Below, piece by piece: positions 31,318 through 38,690 of a DNA stretch of 64,000 bases. The notes under the pieces are model-generated. The model did no database searches, had not been told where the DNA came from, and saw nothing but the letters and a program-made list of their open reading frames with translations. Location: positions 3,472,001-3,536,000 of the forward strand of contig NZ_CP074404.1 of assembly GCF_018388465.1 (NCBI RefSeq), read 5' to 3'. Position numbers and translations under genes: made by a program. The number at the start of each line of letters is the position of its first letter. Position 1 is the first letter of the stretch. Origin of the DNA: Cellulomonas fengjieae. Lineage in GTDB: Bacteria > Actinomycetota > Actinomycetes > Actinomycetales > Cellulomonadaceae.

Positions 31318-31719
31318 TCAGGAACCCGCCCGTGCTCGCTTCCGTTGCCGGCGCGACCGGGATACGGCTTCGACAGACCGCTGTTGAAGGTGCGCGGTCC
31401 CTTCGGGGCGGACCCAATCGGGGATTCGGTCCCAGGGCGGCTTGCGACCCTTGACAGCCTTCGAGGTGAGATGCCACCCGTCGCAGACGTCGCACGGGTA
31501 GGTCCGCATCGGCAGCGGGGTGCGCTTGCCCTTCTTGGCCGCCTTCTCGTGGATGCTCGCCAGCGCAAGGTGCGCTGCGGCCTGGTCCGCGTAGAACGCC
31601 TTGTCGCAGGTTCGCACCGCGCCAGTCTTCACTTCCCATCGACTGCAGCTCCAGACCCACTTGGGGGACCGATTATGAGGATTGGGACAGAAACATGAGA
31701 TGTCCGTCGTCTCACTCAC
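31318..31719 (-). CDS. Cys-rich hypothetical protein at the transposon right end
   Basis: The 133-residue protein has several Cys/His clusters suggesting zinc binding: ISCFCPNPHN, WSCSRWEVKTGAVRTCDKAFY and YPCDVCDGWHLTSK. The last block is common in small proteins of actinobacterial phages and mobile elements. The tail is very basic. The GTG start (31719) and first codons lie inside the right-end repeat, so the gene is transcribed inward from the terminus. A start further downstream is possible. Confidence 0.55.
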   Translation of the reverse strand: MSETTDISCFCPNPHNRSPKWVWSCSRWEVKTGAVRTCDKAFYADQAAAHLALASIHEKAAKKGKRTPLPMRTYPCDVCDGWHLTSKAVKGRKPPWDRIPDWVRPEGTAHLQQRSVEAVSRSRRQRKRARAGS

Positions 31720-31775
31720 CTGTCCACGCGCAGGTCATGGCCAGGCCATGCGGACAACTCCGCTGAGTTCCTACA
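31677..31775 (+). repeat. Right transposon end (99-bp element, copy E1)
   Basis: Layout: GAGGATTG, then GGACAGAAACATGAGA (31685-31700), then TCTCACTCACCTGTCC (31710-31725), a spacer with GCAGGTCA, and a terminal block GGACAACTC...GAGTTCCTACA ending at 31775. The inner and terminal blocks are inverted versions of the left-end TnsB sites. It is followed directly by the target duplication GCATC. Confidence 0.85.
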
Positions 31776-32064
31776 GCATCGACGTGGGTCTGCCTCTGCG
31801 AGGCGATCCGCACCGGTCGGACGAAGCGGGACGACGTCCCGGACCACCTTCCGATGCAGCTCACCAAGACTCAGATGGTGTCGGCGCTGGCCATGAGGCC
31901 CAGGAGGACCGGCGCAAGAGGTCGATGTTGCGGTCCTTGCGTGGCTAGGGACAGGCGTTGCCGAGGGCGGCAGGCGGAGCCTGGCAACTGATCGGTGCGG
32001 AAGCGGCTTGAGGACGTGGAACCAGAGCTGGCGATCGTCCCGTCCCTGCTGCGATCCTCCGGTC
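31776..32064 (+). repeat. Upstream part of duplicated unit (copy 1), no gene
   Basis: This stretch is nearly identical to 39309-39599, with only scattered substitutions and small indels, and leads into the 217-residue gene in both places. No open frame with a good start was seen, and the two copies differ in frame, so it is likely untranslated or decayed sequence. It starts with the target duplication GCATC. Confidence 0.75.
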
Positions 32065-32718
32065 GTGACGAATGAGCCGTGGTTCCAGGACGCGTCGTGG
32101 GTCCGCGCTGCGTTCCCGGGGGCGCTGGGCCCGGAAGCCGCCGAGGTCGCGCAGCTCCTGCCGCCGTACGACGACCCCTGGGGCGCCAGCGCTTTCACCG
32201 CCACTGCCACCGCCCACGCTGTGCCCTTCGCCCTCGAGGGGGAGATGCTCGCTTTCCCGTCCCGCATCTACCACGGCGCCCTACCGGCGGACACGTCATT
32301 CGTCATGTCGCTGTCGCCGGTCGTAGCTGCGTGCGCCTACACGCGCCACCACGACGGCCACGTGCGGCAGAGGGCGCTGCAAACGCTGCTTCGCGGGCCC
32401 AGCGCCATGGCGCCGTGGGTCGTCCCGTACGTCGTCAAGCTCGTGGACGAGTACGTCGTCGAGATCGTCGAGGACGTCGCGGCGTTCCTCACCGAGGTGG
32501 GCGTCGAGGGTTCGCCGCAGCAGCGCGCCTACGGGCGGGTACTGGTTCAGAACCCCGAGATGCTGCGCTTGCTGCGGGCGCGGGCGAGCAGTTACTGGGA
32601 CTGCTACTACCGCCGGCGCTACCGCCGCCTCGAGGAGTACCCGGGACACCGCCTCGCCCTGGCCCTGTCCCGCGCCGCGGCGTTCGAGGGGGCACCATGG
32701 CCGCCCCCACGGCCGTAG
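32065..32718 (+). CDS. Hypothetical protein, duplicated family A (intact copy)
   Basis: The 217-residue protein starts at GTG 32065 (VTNEPWFQDASWVRAAFPG). It looks like a soluble alpha/beta plus helical protein: YRIYHG-type strand region (SRIYHGALPADTSFVMSLSP), HHDGHVRQRALQTLLRG, helix VVEIVEDVAAFLTEV, and a Tyr/Arg-rich region SSYWDCYYRRRYRRLEEYPG. No family recognised. A frameshifted paralogue lies at 39600-40240. A 99-bp right-end repeat begins 30 bp after its stop. Confidence 0.7.
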   Translation: MTNEPWFQDASWVRAAFPGALGPEAAEVAQLLPPYDDPWGASAFTATATAHAVPFALEGEMLAFPSRIYHGALPADTSFVMSLSPVVAACAYTRHHDGHVRQRALQTLLRGPSAMAPWVVPYVVKLVDEYVVEIVEDVAAFLTEVGVEGSPQQRAYGRVLVQNPEMLRLLRARASSYWDCYYRRRYRRLEEYPGHRLALALSRAAAFEGAPWPPPRP

Positions 32719-32748
32719 GCGCGCGGGTGGCGTGATGCGCAGCGATTT

Positions 32749-32847
32749 GAGGATCTGGACAGATAGGTGAGACGGGCCGCGTCTCACCTATCTGTCCATC
32801 AGCAGGTCAAGTGATCGCGCGTCGGACAACTCGCGCGAGTTCCTACA
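32749..32847 (+). repeat. 99-bp right-end-type element, copy E2 (perfect hairpin)
   Basis: This has the same layout and exact length as the transposon right end. The first block is a perfect 18-bp inverted repeat (32757-32774 and 32780-32797, loop GGCCG). Then come a spacer with GCAGGTCA and the terminal block GGACAACTCGCGCGAGTTCC-TACA ending at 32847. No matching left end or target duplication was found, so it looks orphaned. Confidence 0.85.
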
Positions 32848-32957
32848 GGAGTGCTGGCCTGGCACCTGCACGTACCGATCCGCCGCGGTGCTCGAACACT
32901 CTGGAGCAGCCGTCCTGTTGTGGGGACCTGCGGAGGGCGCCGTGGGACGCTCCTCAC

Positions 32958-33398
32958 GTGACGAAGCGCCCGAAGACGGATCCCCTGCACCTCGAGATCG
33001 TCCGCGCCCGCGAAGCGCAGCGGGTCTGGGTCGACGCGTGGTCGGCGCCCCTCGGGACGTCGTTCGACGATGTCGCCCGCCGCGCAGGCCTGGAGCCGCT
33101 CGGTGACCAGTGGGAGACGTTGGGCCGCGCGGCCGCCGTCGACCTCCTGGCGCTGCTGCTTCATCGTGACCTCGCGTACAGCGGAATCGCCGCCCCGGCA
33201 ACGCAGGCACGCGAGCTCGCGGAGGGTTTCGTCGGGTCGTTCGGTCCGGAGGAGTGCCGCTACGCGACCAACCGACCCCTGCGAGGCGGGCGCTTCGCAC
33301 CCTCCTGGAACCCCGCGACGTCATTCACGTTCGACGCTGGTGTGATCGTCGTCGGCCGTGAGCGGGCCGGGGTGCTCTGGGTCGCTGACGAAGACTGA
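32958..33398 (+). CDS. Hypothetical protein after element E2
   Basis: The 146-residue protein from GTG 32958 (VTKRPKTDPLHLEIVRAREAQ) is mostly helical at first (AAAVDLLALLLHRDLAYSG), with a C-terminal beta hairpin (TFDAGVIVVGRERAGVLWVADED) that suggests a small immunity- or regulator-like fold. Not recognised. It lies 110 bp after the end of E2, similar to the spacing of other genes in this zone. Confidence 0.6.
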   Translation: MTKRPKTDPLHLEIVRAREAQRVWVDAWSAPLGTSFDDVARRAGLEPLGDQWETLGRAAAVDLLALLLHRDLAYSGIAAPATQARELAEGFVGSFGPEECRYATNRPLRGGRFAPSWNPATSFTFDAGVIVVGRERAGVLWVADED

Positions 33399-33429
33399 GG
33401 AGCTTCGCGGACGTCGGCGCTGCCGTTGC

Positions 33430-33594
33430 GCCAGGTCGTCCGCCGTGGCGGCCGCGTCGTTGGCGGGCGGCGATGGTGTCGGACTTCTCGGGGATCACGA
33501 CCTGGATGCCTCGTGCGTGCAGCGCCCGCCGGTAGGCGCCGGCGGAGTAGGCCGCCCCTCGTTCGAGGGCAGCAACGGCTCGATCCGCGCCCAC
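33430..33594 (-). pseudogene. Fragment of an IS5-type transposase
   Basis: The minus strand reads AYSAGAYRRALHARGIQVVIPEKSD followed by RQRRGRHGGRP. This matches the conserved stretch of IS5-family DDE transposases (a helix, then RGI-x-x-x-IPEK-x-D, then RRG-x-x-GGRP). Only about 50 residues are present, and no other part of the insertion sequence or inverted repeats is visible. It fills most of the gap 33399-33761; I see nothing else there. Confidence 0.6.
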
Positions 33595-33761
33595 CGCTCG
33601 TGAGAGAACACCTGATACCGCGAAGTTGACGTCAGACCACAGACTGCCGCGCGCCTCACCGCAGAAATGGGAGACGCGCCCTAGTTGGCGTCGCTCTCAC
33701 CCACGGCGCGGCCAGCTCGACGGCGCACCCGCACCGGGGAGGCTCAGACCGCTCCGCGACG

Positions 33762-34286
33762 TCAGACCGAGGCTATGTTGAACTCGTCTGCTGTGATCAC
33801 GAACTGCCTGTAGTGGGTGTGCTCGCCCAGGTAGGTGCCGCCGTTCCCATTGCCGGTCTCCCGCATCCCGAGCCGTCGGAGGATGCGTACGGACGGTTCG
33901 TTGGCGTCCAGCGCTTCCGCCCAGATCTCGCGAAGGCCGATGTCAGCGAAGCCGTACTCCAGACCTGCAGCAGCGGCGACCGTTCCTACGCCTTTACCCC
34001 ACAGGCGTCGCTCGCCGATCAGGTACCCCAGTTCCCGTCGGTCGGGCTCATCGCCGTGAAGGTCGACGTAGCCGATCAAGTGACCTCCGTGAACCACCCC
34101 AAGCCGCAGGAGGTCGGCGGGAGGCTCTGAAATCGAACGACGGTAGAAGGACGAGTAGAACTCGAGGCCGCGTCCTACGGGCCACTCCGCAGCCCGGCAG
34201 AACTCCTCATCCCGGGCCCACGAAGCGATCGCTCCAGCGTCGTCGACAGTGAGAGGTCGCAGGGACACGGTCGGGGTCTCAAGCAC
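33762..34286 (-). CDS. GNAT-family N-acetyltransferase
   Basis: The 174-residue protein resembles RimJ/RimL-type acetyltransferases: N-terminal VSLRPLTVDDAGAIASWARD, the acetyl-CoA loop RRLWGKGVGT, then IWAEALDANEPSVRILRRLGMRETG. The acceptor (protein N-terminus, drug or metabolite) cannot be deduced. Length is normal. It stands alone on the minus strand within the repeat zone. Confidence 0.88.
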   Translation of the reverse strand: MLETPTVSLRPLTVDDAGAIASWARDEEFCRAAEWPVGRGLEFYSSFYRRSISEPPADLLRLGVVHGGHLIGYVDLHGDEPDRRELGYLIGERRLWGKGVGTVAAAAGLEYGFADIGLREIWAEALDANEPSVRILRRLGMRETGNGNGGTYLGEHTHYRQFVITADEFNIASV

Positions 34287-34501
34287 TCCAAGAGGCTAGT
34301 CCGGCGTACTGAACCTCACCCACGTCCGCGATGTCCTCGGCCACCGATCATGGACGGCGCTGGCTCGGCCGGCGTCCTCGAACGCGGAACGCGGTGGGTG
34401 TGTGCGCCCGGCATCGCTGAACTCGGAGCAGAGCGAGGATCGGCGCCGGATCTCCGTGACCGTCGAGAGGGAGGAACGGTGAGTGCGAGAGCAAGCAGGG
34501 G

Positions 34502-34546
34502 ATCGGGATCTCATCGGAGTTGTCCAAAACTCACGTGATTGTCCAC
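34502..34546 (+). repeat. Left-end-like repeat of the Tn7-type element (degenerate)
   Basis: GGGATCTCATCGGAGTTGTCC (34505-34525) followed by ACTCACGTGATTGTCC (34530-34545) closely matches 10432-10471, the transposon's left end, in the same orientation. The outer TGT is replaced by ATC, so it is probably a dead left end. No tns genes follow it. The surrounding interval 34287-34570 has no supported gene. Confidence 0.7.
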
Positions 34547-34570
34547 TCCGCGCCTCAGACGCCGGGCAGG

Positions 34571-35767
34571 ATGACCGTCAGGTCCCCACGGGCGGAGGTC
34601 GTGACGATGCGAGTGCTGCTGGACGAACTGGTCAGCGTCGACTACGGGTTCATGACGATCGAGCCGTTCGGCGGTGCCCTGAGCCCCAAGTTGAGCGAAT
34701 CACGAGGCGGCCAGCGGAACGGGCTGTGCGGTGCGGCGCTCCCCGGTGCGCTGTCGTTCGTCGTCGGTCTGAACACCGGATCCGTCCCGGTCCGCATCGA
34801 GCTCCACGACGACGCTCCGCCGCCCGACCCTGACTGGGAGGACGTCGTCGAGGCCTCCCTGACCCCGGTCGAGGCCGAGCCGTACCTGCTCTCCAGCTTC
34901 GACCACGCGGAGCCGCTCGACCTGCCCACCGACAGGTCCTTGCGCGCGCGCTGGAGTGCGCATGGGATGGACGAGGCCCATCAGTGCGGAGCCGAGGAGG
35001 GGGAGCCGCCGGTCGACCGGTACCTTCTGCAGCTTTGGCCTGCTCCACCCGCGGCCGACAGGGTGGTGCGGTGCGGCAGCGAGGAGGCGCGGTACTGGCA
35101 CTGCGTCGCCGAGCAGACGCCCCCGCCGCCGACACCCGAGGAACGCGAGCGTGCGCGGATCGCTCAGGAGGCGGCGGACCAGGCTCGCGAGGAGGCTGCG
35201 CGTCGCGCGTGGGACGAGCGCGAGGAGACCGCTGCCTGGGGTGGTCGGCCACCGAGCGACGACCTCCGGGCCTGGGGGTGGCGCGCCCGTCAGCTCGCGG
35301 GGCAGGACCGCGACCTCGTCGACGCGATCGCCGGGCTCGACCCCGACCAGCAGCGCGCCCTGGCGGCCTGGGCGGCGACCCGGGCGTGCGAACGGGCCGC
35401 GATCCTCGACCGGCCGGGGGTCGCCGCGGCGCTCGCCGACATCGCACGCGGTGCGACGCCGGCCGCGCCCTGGACGGGCTTTGGCGAGGCGTGGGATGCC
35501 CTGTTCCCGCCGGAGCCCGACGACCAGGACGACGCCGGGGCGCCGCTCTCCGCGGTCGTCATGACGATCTCGCTGAGTCCGGCGTCCGCGGCACGGACGC
35601 CACTCGCGCCCGAGGCCGCGGCGATCGACGCCATCCTCTCGGCCGCGGATCCGCACCCGGGCACGGCGGCGGCGGGAGCGGTCGACGGTCTCGGGTCCGG
35701 GGCACTCGACCGGGACGCCTGCTTCGCCGAGGCGCTCGCGGTCGTGCGGTCGCTCGGCGCGCGGTGA
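34571..35767 (+). CDS. Hypothetical protein with charged coiled-coil middle
   Basis: The 398-residue protein (ATG 34571; ATG 34607 also possible) has an N-terminal beta-rich domain (MRVLLDELVSVDYGFMTIEP, SFVVGLNTGSVPVRIELHDD) resembling a family of uncharacterised actinobacterial proteins. A Glu/Arg/Ala helix (PEERERARIAQEAADQ) follows, then an Ala-rich helical C-terminus (DLVDAIAGLDPDQQRALAAW). No catalytic motif seen. It begins 25 bp after the left-end-like repeat. Confidence 0.65.
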   Translation: MTVRSPRAEVVTMRVLLDELVSVDYGFMTIEPFGGALSPKLSESRGGQRNGLCGAALPGALSFVVGLNTGSVPVRIELHDDAPPPDPDWEDVVEASLTPVEAEPYLLSSFDHAEPLDLPTDRSLRARWSAHGMDEAHQCGAEEGEPPVDRYLLQLWPAPPAADRVVRCGSEEARYWHCVAEQTPPPPTPEERERARIAQEAADQAREEAARRAWDEREETAAWGGRPPSDDLRAWGWRARQLAGQDRDLVDAIAGLDPDQQRALAAWAATRACERAAILDRPGVAAALADIARGATPAAPWTGFGEAWDALFPPEPDDQDDAGAPLSAVVMTISLSPASAARTPLAPEAAAIDAILSAADPHPGTAAAGAVDGLGSGALDRDACFAEALAVVRSLGAR

Positions 35768-35977
35768 TGCGGACGGCCGCGGCGGAGCGGGTGGCGAGGC
35801 CGCAATGGCATCTCGCACGTTCCGCCGCGAACGGTCCCCGCGAGAGCAGATCGCCGTCGTCTGGTACTGCGTGCGGCAAGGCGGCGTCGGGATCAGGCGA
35901 CCGCTAAGCGTCCAACGACGGTCGCCCCGATCACAGCGCATCCGGGAAGGCGATTCGGCGTGCGAGGCGTGCTTGCC

Positions 35978-36124
35978 TCACATCCCGAGATCGGCTGTCA
36001 CCAGGCGGTAGCCGGCGTCCAGCTCGTAGAGCTCAAGGAGGTCGGCGTGCCGCTCGGCCCACACACCTGTTGCGATGTCGCTCGCAGGGTCTTCCAGCCC
36101 GCGACGGAGCTCCGCTTCGTCGAC
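35978..36124 (-). pseudogene. Short fragment of a gene, no start codon
   Basis: The minus strand reads VDEAELRRGLEDPASDIATG, then WAERHADLLELYELDAGYRLV and ends TADLGM-stop. This is very protein-like, but there is no start codon in frame upstream, so it is either a 5'-truncated remnant or begins at an unusual codon. It lies in the 404-bp gap 35768-36171, which otherwise holds only the promoter of the MFS gene. Confidence 0.35.
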
Positions 36125-36134
36125 ATGGCTCGGT

Positions 36135-36165
36135 TTGACCCTCGACCAGGTCGAGGCGCCAACGT
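36135..36165 (+). promoter_or_regulatory. MerR-type promoter/operator of the MFS gene
   Basis: TTGACC (36135-36140) is separated by 19 bp from CAACGT (36160-36165). Within the long spacer is the near-perfect palindrome CCTCGACCAGGTCGAGG (36140-36156). A 19-bp spacer with a central dyad is the hallmark of MerR-activated promoters. A closely related site controls the regulator gene at 37496-37526. Confidence 0.75.
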
Positions 36166-36171
36166 GCGGCC

Positions 36172-37470
36172 ATGACCGTCACAGACCTGCCACCGGGCGC
36201 GCTCCCCCGCTCCTACCTCACCTGGCTGACGGGGTTCACCGTCTCGCGGCTGGGCGACGCCGTGTTGATGTTCGCGCTCGGCTGGGCAGCCTCCGGGCTG
36301 GGAGGCACAACAGCGGCCCTCGTCCTCACCCTCACCGGACTTCCTCGCGTGATCTTGCTGGTCGTGGGCGGCGCTGTCGCCGACCGCGTCGGTGCACGAC
36401 GCATCCTCATCGCCGGCGAGGCCGCGATGCTCGCGCTGAGCGTTGCCCTGGCCGTGGCGCTCGCGCGCTTCGGAACTCCCACCTGGCTTCTTCTGACATC
36501 TTCGCTCGCGCTCGGCACAGTCACGGCGTTCTGCCTCCCCGCTGCGGGCTCCCAGCCGCGGCGCTTGGTTCCAGACGATCAGCTCCCCCGTGCGCTCGCC
36601 CTGCGCCAGGGCTCGGGCCAGGCCGTGCTGATGGGAGCAGCGCCGCTAGGAGGTCTTCTGGTCGGCACGGTCGGACTTCCGGCGATCGCGTGGGGTGACG
36701 CAGTGACGCTGGGCGTCGGGCTCTGTGTCCTTGTCGCCGTTCGCGACATGTCGAGCCCGGCGTCAGATGCGGTGTCGACGGCCGCGTCGCGTACCGTCCG
36801 GCTCGACCTGGTCGACGGCTTCCGCGTCGTGGGGAGGACTCCAGGCCTGCGCAGGGCTCTCATTCTTGTGGGTGCCGGCGCGGCGCTGATGCTGCCCGTG
36901 CCGTCTCTGCTCGTGCCGCTGCTCGGAAGAGCGTCGAGCTGGGGGCCGGGCTCGACGGGCGTCGTGGCCGGCGCTGTGGGTGTGGGAGTGATCAGCGCTG
37001 CTGTCCTCACGGCCCGACGCCGTCGTCCACCGCCTCGCACGGCCGGAGGGGCGCGTGCTGCTGCGGGGCTCGCGGTGAGCGCGGTCGGTGCCTTCCTCCT
37101 CGCCACTGGTCCGGCGCTCGTCGGTCCGGATGGTGTCGCGGTCGCGATCGTCGGCGCCCTGGTTTTCGGGTTCGGGAACGGGACGTTCGTCGCGCGACTG
37201 GCGCCCCTGGTCTTGGGCAGCGCACCGCGGACTCACCTCGCCCGCGTGCAGGCACTCGTCGGGCTGGTGCAGCTGGTGCCCGTGATGGTGACGAACACGA
37301 TCCTCGGCGCACTGGCCCAGCACGCCTCGCCGGGCTGGGCACTCGGGGCAACGAGCGCCGGCCTGGCGGCATGCGCCGCGTGGGCGTACCGGCTCCGGTT
37401 GTACGACGACGGTGTGTCTGCCGGCCCGGCAGCGCGGGAACAGCATGACGATCGCCTACCGGCTCGGTGA
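36172..37470 (+). CDS. MFS transporter, probable drug efflux
   Basis: The 432-residue integral membrane protein has about 12 hydrophobic helices. The start YLTWLTGFTVSRLGDAVLMF and the loop VVGGAVADRVGARRILIAGE (G-x3-D-R-x-G-x-R-R motif of the major facilitator superfamily) resemble the MFS_3/enterobactin-exporter branch. The substrate is unknown. It is followed 62 bp later by a MerR-type regulator whose promoter has the same operator, so a drug-responsive exporter is likely. Confidence 0.88.
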   Translation: MTVTDLPPGALPRSYLTWLTGFTVSRLGDAVLMFALGWAASGLGGTTAALVLTLTGLPRVILLVVGGAVADRVGARRILIAGEAAMLALSVALAVALARFGTPTWLLLTSSLALGTVTAFCLPAAGSQPRRLVPDDQLPRALALRQGSGQAVLMGAAPLGGLLVGTVGLPAIAWGDAVTLGVGLCVLVAVRDMSSPASDAVSTAASRTVRLDLVDGFRVVGRTPGLRRALILVGAGAALMLPVPSLLVPLLGRASSWGPGSTGVVAGAVGVGVISAAVLTARRRRPPPRTAGGARAAAGLAVSAVGAFLLATGPALVGPDGVAVAIVGALVFGFGNGTFVARLAPLVLGSAPRTHLARVQALVGLVQLVPVMVTNTILGALAQHASPGWALGATSAGLAACAAWAYRLRLYDDGVSAGPAAREQHDDRLPAR

Positions 37471-37495
37471 GTTCGTACCCGCATGTCGGCTCCGC

Positions 37496-37526
37496 TTGAC
37501 CCTCACCTGGGTCGAGGGCTCACAGT
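37496..37526 (+). promoter_or_regulatory. MerR-type promoter/operator of the regulator gene
   Basis: TTGACC (37496-37501), a 19-bp spacer and CACAGT (37521-37526). The spacer carries CCTCACCTGGGTCGAGG (37501-37517), which matches the MFS operator at 13 of 17 positions. This suggests autoregulation, with the transcript starting very close to the GTG start at 37533. Confidence 0.75.
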
Positions 37527-37532
37527 TGGCCC

Positions 37533-38510
37533 GTGCACGACGACCTGCTCAGCATCGGAGCGCTGGCCCGCGCCGGCGGCCCGCCCGTTTCAGCGCTCCG
37601 GTTCTACGACGCGGCCGGTGTACTGCGGCCGGCGCACGTCGACCCGGCCACGGGCTACCGCTGGTACACCTCCGCACAGGTTCACACCGCTCGGCTGATC
37701 GCCAGCCTGCGGCAGGCAGGGCTTCCGGTGGTTGATCTGGTCGCCGTGCTCGAGACTCCGCACGCGGCGGCGGACGTCCTGGCCCGTCACCGACGCCGCC
37801 TCGAGGAAGACCTCACCGCGGCTCACGCGCACCTGGACGCGGCCGTAGACATCCTGGCCCAGCCCGGAAGGTGCTGGGTCGCGGCCGAGGATCTACTCGG
37901 GGCGATCGCCGCGGTCCGCCACGCGGTGGGCGCCGACGCGGCGTGGCCTGGACTCGCCGGCGTTCTGCTGCATCTCGACGGGGCCACGCTCCGGCTCGTC
38001 GCCTGCGACCGATCACGAGTCGCTGTCGCGACGGTGCCGACGCGACAGCCCTCAGGCCCTCAGGTCCGCGTGGTGGCGCCGCTGGCGTTCCTCGACCGGA
38101 TCGCGTCTGCCGCGCTGCCCCACGACGGACAGGTCGTCCTAGGAGCGCACCGTCTCGAGATCCTGGGCGTTCATGGCCAGCCGCTCGAGGCCGGGTTTCC
38201 GGACTACCAGCAGCTCCTGCGGTGGGGCGGGTCGGTAAGCGTCACCATCGCGTCCGGGGAGCTGGTCGCAAGCGCCGAAGCGGCAGACGACATCGTCGTT
38301 GTGCGCCTCGACGGGGGTCGGGTGGATCTCGCTCCTCCGGGCGCAGGAGACGCGTTTGCCTTCTCGCGGACGTTCCTTCTGGACGCAGTCCGCGCGGCCG
38401 CGGCTGAGCACGTCGCCTTGGCACTCGACGAGCGGTACGCCCTGAGCGTGGCCCCAGCAGACCGCCCGGACGACATCGGCCTGATGATGCCGATCCGCCT
38501 GCTCCACTAA
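37533..38510 (+). CDS. MerR-type regulator fused to a DNA-polymerase sliding-clamp-like domain
   Basis: The 325-residue protein starts with a MerR winged helix (LLSIGALARAGGPPVSALRFYDAAGVLRPA, then GYRWYTSAQ) and a coiled-coil helix to about residue 110. The C-terminal part resembles domains of the DnaN beta clamp: LRLVACDRSRVAVATV, EAGFPDYQQLL, FSRTFLLDAVRAA and the terminal MMPIRLLH, equivalent to the MPxRL end of beta clamps. The clamp part would serve as ligand-binding or dimerisation domain. It probably controls the MFS gene and itself. Confidence 0.8.
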   Translation: MHDDLLSIGALARAGGPPVSALRFYDAAGVLRPAHVDPATGYRWYTSAQVHTARLIASLRQAGLPVVDLVAVLETPHAAADVLARHRRRLEEDLTAAHAHLDAAVDILAQPGRCWVAAEDLLGAIAAVRHAVGADAAWPGLAGVLLHLDGATLRLVACDRSRVAVATVPTRQPSGPQVRVVAPLAFLDRIASAALPHDGQVVLGAHRLEILGVHGQPLEAGFPDYQQLLRWGGSVSVTIASGELVASAEAADDIVVVRLDGGRVDLAPPGAGDAFAFSRTFLLDAVRAAAAEHVALALDERYALSVAPADRPDDIGLMMPIRLLH

Positions 38511-38562
38511 ATCTCCAGCGCTAAGCGATGGCGCGTGCCATGTACCCGCTCGAGCGAATCCT

Positions 38563-38660
38563 GAGGGTACGGACAAGTACATGAGACGAGCACCGTCTCA
38601 TGAAGTTGTCCCAGTGGAGGTCAGAGCGTGGCCCATGGACGAACCGCGTGAGTCCCTACG
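38563..38660 (+). repeat. 98-bp right-end-type element, copy E3
   Basis: Layout as E1: GAGGGTAC, then an 18-bp imperfect inverted repeat (GGACAAGTACATGAGACG and CGTCTCATGAAGTTGTCC, 16 of 18 paired), a spacer with GGAGGTCA, and a terminal block ending GTGAGTCCCTAC. The last base of ACA is replaced by G. It begins 52 bp after the MerR-clamp gene stop. The interval 38511-38797 holds nothing else recognisable. Confidence 0.8.
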
Positions 38661-38690
38661 CTTCTTCTCCGCCGAACGCCCTCTTGCGAT

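Larger units (their letters stand above)
10429..31775 (+). mobile_element. Complete Tn7-like transposon (TnsABC-TniQ) carrying a defence island, with target duplication
   Basis: The left terminus begins TGTGGGATCTCA at 10429. The right terminus, read inward from 31775, begins TGTAGGAACTCA. The outer 24 bp of the two ends match at 20 positions and both close with GAGTTGTCC. A 5-bp duplication GCATC flanks them at 10424-10428 and 31776-31780, as expected for Tn7-type transposition. The uninterrupted related sequence CGCATCGACGTGGG at 39309-39322 agrees with the join that removal of the element would restore. Left-end genes encode TnsA, TnsB, TnsC and TniQ; no TnsE or CRISPR-Cas genes are present. 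Cargo covers about 15.8 kb. Confidence 0.9.

Noticed and set aside
10429-31775. CRISPR-associated transposon
   Set aside because: TnsABC and TniQ are present, but no Cas genes and no regularly spaced repeat array were seen in the element; the 99-bp repeats have no spacers.
32757-32797. Simple rho-independent terminator
   Set aside because: The hairpin is part of a 99-bp conserved unit with a transposon-type terminus and lacks a T-tract; terminator function may be secondary.
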